A stretch of 64,000 nucleotides of DNA from assembly GCA_947579605.1 (NCBI GenBank), contig OX388318.1, positions 9,796,001 to 9,860,000 of the forward strand. Direction: 5' to 3'. Under the pieces are notes generated by a model. That model did no database searches. It was not told the DNA's origin and worked only from the letters and a program-made list of their open reading frames with translations. The translations under genes and the position numbers were made by a program. The stretch comes from Athripsodes cinereus (lineage: Eukaryota; Arthropoda; Insecta; Trichoptera; Leptoceridae). Shown in pieces: positions 11,733 through 25,649 of this stretch (position 1 is the stretch's first letter; each line of letters opens with the position of its first letter).

Positions 11733-12124
11733 AAACATGGAGTCAAAACTAACGTCGACTCAATAAATAAAATATACTATACAAGGACTAATATTTTGGA
11801 AAGAATAAGAAAATATTTTTTATATATTGACTGAGTTCCTAATAAAAGCTCACTGATGATGAGTGTCTACCCGAAAATCCTTTGAGTTTAGTATTATTCA
11901 TTGTGAAAGTAAACATATTTTTTTTTTATCTTAAATTCATTTAAAATTAACTTTTACAAGGTTACTTGAGATACAATACAATACGTTTGTTTGAACATCA
12001 ATTATTTAAAAGTCGATATAAAACATTATGTTATCATAGTGATACTTAATTTCCAAAACTTATGTTTGCAAAAAAACATTGCAACTAAATAAATAAAAAT
12101 TTATCTATCTATTTGTTTATACTA

Positions 12125-12212
12125 TTTGTCCCATATCCCAAACGCAGGGTAGTCAGCACATTAGCTGCATTTAATAAATAATTAAGCTGTCCTCTCCGTG
12201 CCAACAAAAATC
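12125..12212 (+). repeat. Dispersed repeat DR-1 fragment
   Basis: CCATATCCCAAACGCAGGGT, AGTCAGCACATTAGCTG and TGTCCTCTCCGTGCCAA match the 54.5-kb DR-1 copy (CATATCCCACAAGTGGGGT, TGTCTTCTCCGTGCCAA). Confidence 0.65.
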
Positions 12213-13020
12213 TTAAAAAGCTAATAGCAAAAATTAAATAGTAAACAAAAATAAATCAACGATATTTTTCCTTATCAGATTATGATAGAATTGTTTAAAA
12301 AAATTGACTCACGGTGTTGCCAGTTTCGGAATAATTTTCTTAATTATTTTCCTTTTCTCAGGGAAGTATTTATTTTGTGCAAGTGTTAATTTGTCTATTT
12401 GATGTTTTATTTCTTGAGTGAAGCCGGGTAAAACGACACAAATATAACAATGAAGCTATTAAATGCTTATCAGAGTAATAAGGTTCTCGATTTGAAATTA
12501 ATGTCAAGATGTAATAAATTAAATTGAATAGATTTTATTGTAAAGAGCCCGCCGTATTTCAGAGGGTGATAAAGTTAAGTACTACTGTAAATATTGAAGT
12601 ACATTTCTTGTTGTGGAAGCGTACGACGATTTTGTATGGTATAGGTACTTATACATAGATGTTTACCTAATCAAATGCTTTTCATTTACTATAGTAGACA
12701 CCTGTCACTACTGCAAACATTCTGTGATATGAACAATATAAACTTTTAACTTGATGATTAATCATATGATTTGTTCATACAATATTTATATTGAATGATG
12801 ATTCATTTATTAATTTACTAAAAAGCATGATATAATAATAACCCAACAGTTTGTTTTAAAATAACGCCATTTTGTGAAAAACAAATACCTCAATGGCTCA
12901 TTTCAGAATCATGACACCTTCGGAACAGTTGGGTCTTAAACCTTGTTTGGAATACCTCTGCACTTTACAAGGTTAGAGCCAAACTGAAAGGAGATGTTAA
13001 TGAAACTTCATGCAGCTACA

Positions 13021-13034
13021 CAAGCGCCATCTGT
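13021..13034 (-). promoter_or_regulatory. Possible insect CTCF-like motif
   Basis: CAAGCGCCATCTGT, read on the minus strand as ACAGATGGCGCTTG, contains the core AGATGGCGC of the Drosophila CTCF site. It is a single motif match, so weak evidence. Confidence 0.25.
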
Positions 13035-13354
13035 ACTTTTAGACAAATATTTTTATATGAATTAAATCGATACAATAAAAAATTAAATCAAATAGTGAAT
13101 CTCTTTATAGTTAGAACTTTAAATTATTTGCAGTACATTATAAGGAAAGTAAACCAGGGTTTGATTTGTATTGTTGAAAAACAATTATGATAGTTAAAGC
13201 TGAAATTAATTAACTCGGTTGTTATATCTGTTCAAGAATTATTATTTTAACATAGTGATAAAACAGAGATATTATTTATATGTAAAAAGAACAGTGTTTT
13301 GGGTCGATGAAGAGCATATTGCTATTTCCCAAAAGCAGACCTTTATGACTACAG

Positions 13355-13516
13355 CTGACCCCCTAGAGAAACCGTACTTGGCGACCGACTACAAACAAAT
13401 TTTCGACTTTAACCGCAACAATAACGCATAATAATTGCTCGGTAGGTACATGTAGGCAGATTGTCGAAAAATTCGCCAGTAGTCAATCGCTAAGTACGGT
13501 TTGTCTACGGTCCCTG
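13355..13516. mobile_element. MITE, about 50-bp imperfect TIRs
   Basis: The left end CTGACCCCCTAGAGAAACCG continues with TACTTGGCGACCGACTAC. The right end, inverted, reads CAGGGACCGTAGACAAACCG then TACTTAGCGATTGACTAC. Arms are about 80% alike around an A+T-rich core. The 70-codon ORF at 13219-13431 crosses the end and is not a gene. No matching TSD (CAG on the left, AAC on the right). Confidence 0.65.
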
Positions 13517-14665
13517 AACTGCATCAATGGGCATATTAGTAAACGACCATCCAATTGAAGTGCTCCACATTCATTTTCGCTTCCCTCTTGTGCTTAAAGT
13601 TCGTACTACAAATTATGTGTCGATATCAAGATTGGTTTTCATAAGGTTTACCTTCAGTTGATTTACTACTTCAGTCCTTATAGTATGATGGCGGTTAGTC
13701 TCACTTATGGTTTAAATATTACTTCTATTTACTACGAGTACTTAATAACAGTTTTGCACTTTGCTTTTCTGTCTATTTATTGCCAATAAAGTTGAACCTT
13801 TCCTATATTTATAATAATGTTCACGATTGTGCTACTATACATACTTACCATGATTTATAGTTGTTATATTTATATATACACCTATGCATTACGGATAGTA
13901 CTAAAGTATTTGTTGTAAATCTACATTGATAAAACATTTTATTTACTTACTAATTAATATAATTAGTATTATATAATTGGAAAGAATTCATAAATTCGTT
14001 GCATATATTTGATAAACAAAAAATAATTTATTAAATGGGTACCTAAGCGGTGTGCATGCATTGGTTACACGGGCGGTTAGTTCATTGATTCCAATGCCCT
14101 TGAGCTGTACTTGTCGCACGTGGCGACTGATACGGTAGTTACTACTAATAAATACCCACTGCGCTAAGGTGACGTACTCTCAGTCAATCTATAGACAAAT
14201 AATAATTCAGGCACAATTCACTCGGTGTCGGGTGCCTTGCCGGAAGAAGATATCTAATACGACATATTCCGGTATCATAATATAATAAAAAAGAAACAAT
14301 GTATATTATAATTTACGTTTATGTATGGAAGTTATAATTCTAAATGATATTTTTCGGTTATCTCAGATACATTGGTGAAAAGCGCTGTTTCTTATTGGCA
14401 CCTAAAATTTAATATATCTTCTTCTGTCATCACAAAACTCACAAGTTGATGATCATATTCTAGAAAGTGTCTCTATACTAAGTTACCCAATATGACTGAT
14501 TAACGCTTCTTGTATCTGTTCAATCATGTATATTATGGATTTAGGATATCTGATTCCTTACAACTATTTTTCAGCTATGTGTCGTCCTTGAACAGTATTT
14601 TATAATATCTTTACTTTAAAAAATTTACGAAAATCACATCCTTAATATATTACTGCTACAAATCG

Positions 14666-14747
14666 ACCATCACGGCATATCCCACAAGTGAGGTAGTCAG
14701 CATACCAGCTGTATGTAAATAATAAATTGGCAACCTGTCCCCAATAT
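14666..14747 (+). repeat. Dispersed repeat DR-1 fragment
   Basis: ACCATCACGGCATATCCCAC followed by AAGTGAGGTAGTCAGCAT, almost identical to the start of the 54.5-kb copy. Confidence 0.75.
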
Positions 14748-17700
14748 ACACTACTTAAAATTAAATTTTAAACGCAGAGCGTAATGTTCACTGACCTACG
14801 TTGGAAAAAATAAGTATGTTTTGTCAAGTTGTTAAAATAAACGAAGCATGTAGTTAGTTGCATGTAATTGTAAAAAGTTAGTAAATGTTTTATAAGAAAT
14901 TTTCGCGCTATTGTCTTTCAAAGTGTTGCCCTCTTATAAATCTATAGGGAAAAATGTGAAAGAAATCTGAGTAGAATTGAGAAAGTTTCTTTAACGAGTA
15001 GGTACATTTTCCATAAATCTTAATAAAGAAGAAGAAAATCCAGGTTATTACATACATACAGTTGACTACAAATAATAATAATAATACGTACACTTTATTG
15101 CGAAACATCGTTCGACCAAAAAACAATCTGGTGCCCACGGCTGCTGAAAAAAATATCGAAGTACCACTGCAGCAACAAAAGTTGCACCCATTTAAATAAT
15201 AGAAAGTATTAATAAAAGAATGTTTGATTTACTCAATTAAGAAAAAAATGTGAAATAAATATTAAAATTTGCTGTCATATTTTTGATTTTTTGTTCACAA
15301 AGTTACCGATACAAACACCTAGTCGATTCTCCTTCACCTTCGCCATACACCGTTTGTTTCACAGTAAAATAAGCTCATTCCTTGCGCTCTCGATTATAGT
15401 GTCAAGGAGTAAATGTAACGTGAGCCAAATTACAAAGATGACTTCTTGAATAATAGACAAATTTTAATATGTTTTTTATTTTATTTTTTTTAGCAACATT
15501 GCATATTATATCGTTTGGATTTGCGACATGAAAAAGTAGATATTCTTCAATTGATTTCCTCGGTTTTCCTGTATATCACTTTTTTTTTAAATACCTAGAA
15601 CAATTTATTATGTATCAAACAATGAAAACAGTAAACCTACATAAGAAGGATATAAATATTATCTTGTTTAAAATCAAACGCCTCTGAAATATTATGGTTC
15701 TCTACTATTTTAATTACAATAGTTTACTTATTACGCATTTAACGACCATTCTTGATTATCATTTTATTACCTATAATTAAATTCGTTGATTATTATATGT
15801 AATACTATCTTATCAAGTAACAATTTATAACGTACTTACTTATTTAGAGTTAGGAATTTTCTTTGTGTCTTTCAATTGTCATGGGGAGTACTTTGATCAA
15901 AAGTTTGATATTTTTTTATTACGTATGTCCTATCACATCATAAGCAAAATAACATCACGAATTTTTTCTTGTGGAAAACATGCTAAAGTTTTCTTAGTAA
16001 GATTTATTGGTATGATTCATACTTACTCGTATTTTTTGTGTCCGGCTTTAATCTTTTCCCTTTAATTGGTAGCTTCAGACACAGTCTTGTAATTTCCTAG
16101 ATTCAGGTATACGCTACTAAAACCACCCCCCATAAGTGGACATATTAGTTTAGAACTATCGTCCCAAATTTACACTGTATATCCTCTGCAGGTAGGTACC
16201 TTATTTTGAGCTTTTTTTTGCATTCTGTGATACCAACTTACAGGTTGTTGAAAATCTGCTATAGTGTGTACGGTAGGTGTTCGCCAACTAGGATTCCAAC
16301 TCACGTGGGTCCATCCATGGAATCGTCCCATAATTAATATCACCATTTTAAGTGAGTTGTGACGTCACAATAATTCAAAGCTCCATATATCCATGTCATA
16401 ATATAAACATTGTTATAGGTTATTGAAATACTGAAGTTTCTAGGATAAGTTTTGAGAAGAAAAATGGATCAATCAAGCATTGGATCCGCGGAAAGGGCGG
16501 GAAAATTTCGTATCCAATATCGAAGCTAATCTCCAGGGACGTTGAGAGGTAAGAGGGCTTGAAGTGGGGCAGTACAGAGGGGATGGAGTAAAAAAATGTG
16601 GAGGTAAAAAGGGTAAAAGAATCCCTTAAAATTCTTTATACTCTCTATCTCAGGAATCTTTAAGAATTCTGGACACGAGCTTGGAAATGAAAAATTTCGA
16701 ATTCCTCAGACAGCATGGAATTCTGAATGCCATTGAAACATCAAATGTGCAACACTGCATAGGAATTTATTATTTTTGGTTGAATCCTTATACGTGTTAT
16801 TAATAATATTCTAAATATGCTCATGAAAACTGGACTGTGAATATTTTACCTAAAATTATGATGGATCGATTGAATATAGTATATACAAAAATATTATGTA
16901 AAATGTGCAGAAGTTGCCCATGTATCTCAAATGAAGAAATTTCTCTCTTTTATTTATGAATTATTAATAAAAATACCTATGCATATTGAAGCAGGAAAAC
17001 ATATTGTTTTTTTATTATAAGGTAATTTGTTTGATAAAATGTTTCTGAATACAGTTGTAATAAGTACTTGGTGTTGGTTGATTTGTAAAGCAGAAGGTTA
17101 TGTGCAATACTTGTATACCTATTTATTATTTTTTCTTTGAGAATATTTCTATACTCGAAATTCAAAACAGAAGTATTTTCTTTTTCATTCATCTTGTTGT
17201 TTCTCTTCGTTGTTATATTACGACCTAGTTCACGTTGTTCATATTTTCGTCAAAATTAGTTTCACGAATGAAGGTATATTTCTAACCAGAATTCATGTAA
17301 TCAAGGATTTTGTTCAGCGTAACACGAAATGAATATATTGCGGAAACATTTTGCTTGCTTTTAATAAGAAAATAAGCGCAGATTTTTCAGATTATCTTAC
17401 CTTTTCGTTTCCATCTACGTTTTTTTATGAGTTATTATAGTGTGAGGCGATATTTAAAAGCGAGGAGGGTAGAGATACACGCGGCACTCTATTAAAGGCT
17501 TCGAGGGGCGTAATTGTGTTGTCAAACTAGAATAACTTGGGTGGCACCTCCCTAATGTTTCTTGTGGGGCACCATTAAAGGGAAGAATGATTCAGTCCCC
17601 TGAGAGAAGATTTTATGGGGAATGAAGGATGAAGAAAGTGTAGGAAGCGACAATTCAAGATTATCTCTCACTAGGATGTACGCGGCTTTATAACTACTGA

Positions 17701-18005
17701 TGACATGAACAATATACACATCTTATATTCACATTATGTAGGTATTATCTTCTACTACTACTAAACGTTACACTTGTACTACTCTACCTATAGACACACA
17801 TCACACATTCATACTCGTGTTAGAAGTTAAATACTTATGTAGGTAATATGACTATACTTCATAAGTAGGTATCTATGTATCCCATCTCTCTCCATACATT
17901 ATTATTTCCTCCTCTCGCTCTCTACTCTTCATTAGAATGTTGGTGAATTTGATTAATCATTATTTTGAAGGTTACGTTTTAACTTTACTAAGACGTGAGA
18001 GTAAG

Positions 18006-18022
18006 TATATATATATATATAT
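18006..18022. repeat. TA dinucleotide microsatellite
   Basis: About eight uninterrupted TA units. Confidence 0.9.
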
Positions 18023-20412
18023 TGTATTATTACTATTCCTGCTTCATAAGTATGTAGAGGAGGTTATGAAACTCATTACTACCAATAGCTGTTAATAATA
18101 ATTGGTAGTTCAAATAAATTACAAATTGTGTGCTGTTTAACCAAAATAGGAGGCGTTGTTCATAATACTGTACAATATAAACGTTTCCGTAAAACAATAA
18201 GGATTTTATTACACATTTAATGAATAATATTCCTGCGTGCACATGATCATTAATTAATCTGTAATTGTAGTTACTAATCAAATTAAATCATTTAATAATA
18301 TATGAGTGAATTCAATTCAATTTAATTACATACACAGAAACTATTATGAATCTAAATAAGTAATACAATTATACTATTTTCAGTTAACGATTGTTTATTG
18401 ATAAAAATGTGAAATAAACCTTGGTTTGAATTAATAAAACTCTGTTGTTTTTGTAGATGAAGTTAAATGTAAAATATATTATTAATGGAAATGATTGTAA
18501 TGGAATATCTCTAATAAATATATGCAGCCACAACAGATTTGTAACTGTAACCTTACAGTAATGTATAATGTAATGTTTATTCAACCATAACTGTTGAAAT
18601 GATCAATTAAACTAGGTAAATTAAATTTAGTTTAAGAAACGAATCCTAACTATAGGACACAGCTCTAAATTTAAATTGTTCAATTTTTTGATAATTTTAA
18701 ATAGTTTTTCACATTTTTATTGGAGAAAATACCAGCCATTAAAAAAGTCCATTACTTACTTTTTTCTGGAGGATGAAAAACTTTTACAGAGTTTTCATCT
18801 CATCCTCAAGTTTTACGATAATTATTGCAGATTCTTTTAGTTCTAGTATGAATTCCTTTAGATCTTAGTAAATAATCATTAAAATATTAATTGTAGTATT
18901 ATTGTAAATATGATTGATTTACATAATGATTAATATTTTGCGAAAAAAGTGTTTATGATTAATTCAGATAGTTAAATTTAATAAAGTAAGTATGAGGGAT
19001 AAGGAATAATAATAATAACTGTACTAAGATGTATGTGGAATAGAATAATGTGAATTGTAAGTATGGTGGGTAGAAGAGTGTGTTGTAAGTTGTAAATGTT
19101 GAGGAGTTTCAGTAAGAATAGCAGTAGGTAATATGAAACTATTCCAAGGGTGAAAGGAAGGGATGATAGGGTTGATTAAAGACACTTTCTAGAGAAACCC
19201 GTTTATCCTTCATAGCTGCCAAAGCTAATGAAATTGTTTTGTCAAATTGTACAATATACAGAAATATCTCAACTTAGTTACTACTACTACTACTAACACT
19301 ATTTGTATCTCTATATATTATGTACAAGTATTGTTGAGAAGTGTTTGAAATGAATCGATTTGTATTTTGATGTGTCACTTTACTAACTAACGCAATGTCA
19401 TTCTCACAACATTATTCTCTGTGTACCCAAATCATTTACTTAACTAAAGACGAAAAGGCGTTCAAATGTGTATCGTGAAACACATATATTTTACTTTACT
19501 TCGTGTTGTAAAAGACGAGTATATTGTTTTTGTACCTCTTTAGCTTTGTTTTACTGCTCAATAATTCTTGTATTCGCCCAGTGTTTCGTTGAAGAGACAT
19601 AATGTATGAATGAATAAATGTATGCATGAATAAATTCATCAACACATGTTTTAATTTTGATCAAAATAGAAAAAGATATATATTACATATTATATAACAA
19701 AGGTTCAAAGGATATAAAAGAAATTTGTCTAATAATGTAATGATTTCTAATAAATGAAAAAAATATGTGAAGATTAAGGATGTAGAAACACGTGTATATA
19801 ACTAGAAATTCTTACGAAGCAGAATTATCGTTAGATGAATATTTTTTATTACAGAAATATAACATCCCCTGTGATAGTAATATTTCATAAAAAAGGTCCT
19901 ATTCTTACTAAGAAATGAGAAAAAATAGAGACAAAATACATAGAACTAATATTAACCAATACAAAAATATATTATTATTGTTTTCAATATAAATATTTCA
20001 GCATATTGAAAAAATTATAGAAGAGTGTCTAATCAAAAATACAATTTTCATTTTTTATACTCTTGTTTTTATAAAATTAACGTGTTCAAGAAACATATTA
20101 TGATGCCATTGGACTGTTTCGTTTTACTCTTGTTTTTATTTATAAAACAATAATATTTTCAAAGCTATGAAAAATTTATGTTTTCAAATGAATCATTGTC
20201 TAAATAAACTTTAGTTTTCCTCCTAATTATCCTTATAAACATATTTAATAGCAAAGTACCTACATAACATGTTAACAAGTTGTGAAAATGGTTCAACCTC
20301 GTAATTAGAGTGATTCAACTTTTCAATGTTGATAAACATGCAATTTTAATATGACGCATCGCTATTTCTGATTGTTGAGGAAAGAATTACGAAAAATATT
20401 GTGTAGGTATGT

Positions 20413-20706
20413 CATCGCCAGATAGTTAGATTAGCCAGTTAACTAAATGGCTAGATGATTAGTATGATAAGGCGTTCAATTGAATGACTAGTAGTTTCAT
20501 TTAATCAAAATTATGCGCCAAACTATTAAGACTGCCTGATCGAAGCTAGCCCGATTGTTGAAATTTAGTTCCACTATTTGATAAAAGGATGGATTGATAA
20601 AAGTTGGGATAAACAATTCAGCTAAACCTCTGTTAGCCATTCAGTTAAATGCCGGTGTATAACTAACCGGCTAGCCATTCTGTTAATTGGCTAATTCTGG
20701 CGGCGA
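20413..20706. mobile_element. MITE with subterminal TAGCCA/GGCTA repeats
   Basis: The left end reads CATCGCCAGATAGTTAGATT then AGCCAGTTAACTAAATGGCT. The right end, inverted, reads TCGCCGCCAGAATTAGCCAA then TTAACAGAATGGCTAGCC. Similarity runs for about 75 bp, with several internal GGCTA/TAGCC motifs in both orientations. The interior is non-coding. TATGT occurs just outside both ends and may be a 5-bp TSD, but the exact ends are uncertain. Confidence 0.65.
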
Positions 20707-23700
20707 TATGTACATGGATCATCGACAAAAATTGTAATAAACAAATTAGTAACACACAAAACATTAATTAATCACTCTATTTTAATAAATTTGCTTCAAA
20801 GGAATAAAAAGCTTGTTTCTCTTAATATTTGCAAAAGTATCGTTAAGAATGATTATTAAATTTACACACTAATATGACGGAGTATTTTAAAGTTAAGTTC
20901 TGATTTCGAAATCATGTCAGCGAATTGCTCCAATTTTTGAGGTTATTGTAAGTGCATATGGGTACCTAAAATGGAACATAAGACGATTTTTACATGTGTC
21001 CTATTCAATTTGTTAAGCATCTTCCAACTTAATTCATTGACCTCGTCTTTACTCCAAGGGTATCCATAGTCTTAGAAGATATTCATTTTGAAAAAAAAAT
21101 CTTACCATAAAATCTTATATTTTAAAAGAAAGTAATAGAAATGGTAAAAAAAGATTTTTAATGAAATATCAATTTTTCAGTATAACTTTATACTACATTT
21201 TAATGCAATTTCACAGCATTATCGTTTAAAAAATGCTAAAGTAAAAAGATAGTCATGTACATTGTGATGAAAAAGTCAACCAACGGAGGTATTTGGATTA
21301 ATAAAATGAATGATTTATCAATTTGCGCCAATCATATTCTTTTTATGATATATATTATTTAAAAAATACTGAAATAACGTAAACATGTTAAATAAGGGTG
21401 AGGGAACCGAATTTACTTTGGTTACCAGTTTTTCAACTGGTTTGCTGGGGTAAAACATCAGTTTGACAATATAAATTCAGGCATATATCTACTTAGGTAT
21501 AACTTCGGTTGTTGACGTTAGTATGTCTCTCGGTAACGAACACACCCTTTTAGAAAACCTTTTTACAATAGTTAACAACTACAGATCAAAGGAAAACTGA
21601 TGGGTCAGTCGTAAAGTGTCGCCACGGGCAATATTACTGCGAACGAAGGTTTCTTTGTGAACTGCTGTTTTTATCAAAGAAGAAAAAATACCTCGAAACG
21701 TTTATTTTTTCTAAGATCGCGTTCTCTTACTAAGCTCGCACTCGCTTTCCAAGTCTCCTGCGCCCACTTACTTACACCTGCTTGAGAATGAGTAGGAGTG
21801 AGTGTAGAAAAACATTCTTTGAAGGATGGTCACTGAACTCATAAAAATTTAATGGAGACCGGAAAAGCTTTGATTGGGCTGCGGTATTTTGTTAGAAGGC
21901 TATTATTATTATTATTTACAATAATCTATAAAGCTAAGCTATTATTTTCTTTCCAGGGATTGATTTTCACCTCTCATTTATTTCTCTTATTATTATTACT
22001 ATTATTGTTATTTTGGGTTGAGCGCTTTTCCTCACAATTAAAAACGATTGAACGTTTAGTATCCAAATGTTTTTATTTGGTTTGATTTTGAATTTATTAA
22101 TAATACCGTATTGAAATTTGTACTTGGAAAATTAATTAACTGACAATTTTTTTACTCTTTTTAATAAATACAGCAAATTTAGGTATTGGGAAAGACAACC
22201 GATAAATAACACTCATTTTTCACCAACCTGTCAATTATTTGATAAAAATATTGGAGATTCAATGAAATTCCGTCACGATAATGACTTAGAATTAGGTAAT
22301 AATGCTAAAGTACCTTCACTTCATAATATGAAATCAAACTGGGATTTGGTTTTGTCCCTCTATATTTTTTTATAAAGTTATGTTGTTTGTTTAATTGTTA
22401 TGTATATTTTAAGATGTGAAAGTAAATAATCTTATATTTTGTGTAAAATGATATTTTAATTTAAAAACTTGTGCCCATTGATATGATCCGACCCTTAGTG
22501 GAACACAGCGTAAAATTAACTGAATATTTTAATTTAGAAGAAAGTACTACAAGATTTCTAAAGTAATGTACACTTACTTAATAATCATATGATTAACATG
22601 TAATATAATAACACTTAAATCCCTTTAGGGCACGTTAACCAGTGTTAGAAATACAGCCACCGGGACGTGTAAATTATTTTCAGATTTGAAGGGTTGGCGC
22701 ATTGTGAATTATTTCATCCCCTTCGAATTTTACGCGTATGTTTTAAAACCAAGCTGGTTTGCTTTTTAAACTTCATTTCCGAAATATGAAGGTAGGCGCA
22801 GATTCTGTGTTAAGTAAAACAAAACAAGTTCCATAACACATGTGACGGAACTTGATATAATTAGTATTATTTTACAACTTTCGCATATGCCTATACAAGA
22901 GTCGTTTCATCTCATAGTCAAGTATGCCTTTTTTGAGATATATATAAAGCAAACAAAAAGATTTTGTTTAGAAAAAAAAATAACATAACGATTAAGCTTT
23001 TGGATTGCAATGTACAATTATGAAATATACTCGTATATTCAAAACTTTTTATATTATTCGACGGGTCAAATTTCTCAAATTCTTAATGCTTTTTTTATTC
23101 AGTGAAATGACAATATTTCGAGTAATGATAGTATTAAATGATAGTATTTCGAGCAAATAGAAGTTCTTTTCGTATTTAAGATTTTCTTCAGACCAAACTG
23201 TTCCTTTTCTCCATACATCATTCATAGCGTGAGGAATTTGAGTGAGTGAGTTTCGTACCTTTATGTGAAACGTCCACATTTTTTCGCATTTCTTGCTTAC
23301 AATTTTTTTCATATACTTTTGTTAGAATTATTTTGACATATAATATTTTTTTTTCATCATTAGTTATCTCAACTTGCCATTCAAATTTTAATACCAGTCA
23401 TAAAGCTATGCACATATTAAATGTTAAAGGTATAATTACAATTTTGAGAAGGCTAGGATTTGAAGTGTTTGATACGACATGTATTTTACGTACTTCTACA
23501 CGTTTTACGTATTATTATTATTATAGCGGTAATTTATATTTTGAAAATGTGTGCACTAACGAGGGGCAACTCCGCTAATTATTGTGAACAACTGAAGTCT
23601 GGCGGTTGCCCGGTACAAGCACAAACGTGACTATTTCGGTTTTTCAGTCTCTATGCCCCGAGGCAGATCCGTATCCCGATGTTACCCTTGTACAACATAT

Positions 23701-23861
23701 TTTACCCCTTCTTGTTTTCGACGTTGAATATTTAAAATCTCCAAAGTGACAGAATTGTAGTTTTGATGAAGATAATGAATGATTTATTCCTTTGGTGATG
23801 TTCACCTCAATGATAAAGTAATTCAAGAGTTTTTGTGTTTACATTGTGGAAATCCTTTTTT
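20707..23861. other. A+T-rich stretch without recognised gene
   Basis: ORFs at 21852-22085, 23049-23312 and 23246-23578 are A+T-driven and do not resemble any family. No repeat shared with the rest of the window was seen. Confidence 0.5.
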
Positions 23862-24072
23862 AATTTTATTATATAAAATATAAAAATATATTATTGAGCA
23901 CTGTTTAATCTCCACTTTGTTAGGTTAGATACCGAACGTTTTCGGCTATACTTGTAGGCATCTTCAGGGAAACTGCTCGGTATCTAACCTAAAAACGTTC
24001 GGTATTTAACCTAACAAAGTGGAGATAAAACAGTGCTCAATAATATATTTTTATATTTTATTTGATAAAATT
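23862..24072. mobile_element. Large foldback element, 79-bp arms
   Basis: Arms 23862-23940 and 23994-24072 are inverted copies with about 5 mismatches (shared: TATTGAGCACTGTTT, CTCCACTTTGTTAGGTTA, ATACCGAACGTT) around a 53-bp loop. On the right-hand side, CGGTAT(C/T)TAACCTAA is present twice in tandem, so the loop side partly repeats the arm. It is non-coding. The flanks are poly-T and poly-A, and no clear TSD remains. Confidence 0.75.
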
Positions 24073-24990
24073 AAAAAAAAAAACAATGATATAGCTAGTA
24101 ATTTTTTTTCCGCCATTTTTACACTAGGTAGGTACTCTTCAAAGCATGTGGTGTCAATTCACAATCTTACTACAAAAATATGTCTAACAAGGACATTACC
24201 ATATTTTTTGTTTGGGATAAGCGTCCTTGACCTTCACAATCTGAAAAATAACTGAATGTCAAGTAAGTGACCAAACGATCCTTAGCTGGGATGCTTCAAA
24301 GTCCCTGAAATCGTAGTTCGTTTAGCTCAAAATCCCTGAGAGTTGATTTTTAATATATATCAAAGTTTTCAATATTAAAAACATCATTGTCATAACATGT
24401 TAACTAAATTCCGTTTTTACATATTGAAAAACACAGTAATTTTGTCATAAAAATTAAAATTCTGTCCAAATTGACCATATAGAAGGTTTTAACATGTAAC
24501 AATACTATATTATTTTGTCTAAAGATACACCATGTAATTTTTTCTTCATAATATGAAAAATATTTTTAATATGTAGATATTTTTTACAGACCAAATAATT
24601 TAGGGAAATAGAATAATTACCGGATAATCACAAATTTATGTTCGAAAATAAATAAATTTAATTAGTAGATACATAATTAAATAATCGACAAATTATTGAT
24701 TTGTTAAAATGCTGTAATCAATGTTTAAAGGGAATTAAGCTAGAATACTCACATTTGATATTTAAATACTTAAATAAAAGACATTTCTGAGACATTCAAG
24801 ATACAACGTTTGCAGTACAACCGATTGATCTATTGCTGTGAGTAGTTTTGTTTTCTAATACAGTTTTCTGTTAAAAAAGAATGAAAAAAAAGTGTTTTTT
24901 TTTTATAATTATATTGAAATATTGGAGACTTTTAATTTTTATATTCTGTTTTGTGTCATTGATTAAATTATCAGAGGAGGATAAACAATA
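24073..24990. other. A+T-rich stretch without recognised gene
   Basis: No ORF, repeat or RNA feature is supported. Confidence 0.5.
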
Positions 24991-25019
24991 CCTATATTAA
25001 TGTATCTTGTATCTCTCTC

Positions 25020-25117
25020 ACATTTGGTTGGTTGGTAGAAATTGCCTAAAGGCAATAAACCCGCCATTTGTACTACTTTATTTATACCACAATAAAGATT
25101 TTTTTTTTTTTTTTTTT
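25020..25117 (+). mobile_element. Retroposon 3' tail with hairpin module
   Basis: GGTTGGTAGAA is followed by the stem ATTGCC-TAAA-GGCAAT (25041-25056), then AAACCCGCC, AATAAAG and a long T run. It is the same layout as the tails at 27.8, 38.1, 45.5, 46.6 and 59.5 kb. The upstream limit is unknown. Confidence 0.7.
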
Positions 25118-25570
25118 ATTTTAATACCTAAAAAAACGAACGGCGTCATCTTTTTATGAATGAGAGATCTGTGTTTTTGTATTTATCCAGAAAAATAACC
25201 AGTATTTGAGGTAGCACAAAATACCTATTAAGAAAAAAGTTCACTTCTTTTGTTAGGAAACTTAATTTCTTGAATGAATCACAAATACGAGTATAGCAAA
25301 AAAATGAGATTTTTTTATTAAAATTTCAAAACTGTATTTAATATTTTTCCCTCTATGGTTTCTTAACAGAATCACTCGAGTTTAAGTAGTGTAACTACTT
25401 TAAATATAATATCATGTGCATGACTTTGAAGACGATACTTCCAAGAATGCAGTACGTAGGTATACACATAATGACACTCAAGAGAAATGGGGGGAAAAGT
25501 ATCTACTTATAATATTTACTAACAATAACAACTAAAGAGCATTATACAATAACATAATTATACATTATAT

Positions 25571-25635
25571 ACACTTTATACAAACCATAGAAGTGATCCT
25601 AAAAAAATGTTGCTTCTATGGTTTGCATAAAGTGT
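25571..25635 (+). other. Isolated 23-bp hairpin with 19-nt loop
   Basis: Arms 25571-25593 and 25613-25635 (ACACTTTATACAAACCATAG plus AAG, and its inverse) pair with one mismatch. The size fits a small-RNA precursor or a remnant of a tiny foldback element. I know of no miRNA with this sequence. Confidence 0.6.
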
Positions 25636-25649
25636 TTCTTGATTGGTTG

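Larger units (their letters stand above)
13517..20410. other. Long A+T-rich stretch, essentially featureless
   Basis: Apart from a DR-1 fragment at 14666-14747 and a TA microsatellite at 18006-18022, I see no LINE motif, TIR pair or RNA gene. Short hydrophobic ORFs at 14908-15138, 15865-16065, 16977-17192, 18033-18281 and 18384-18584 look like chance. Slightly richer patches at 14040-14260, 16440-16600 and 17440-17660 could hold unrecognised exons, but no splice-bounded coding frame was found. Confidence 0.5.
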
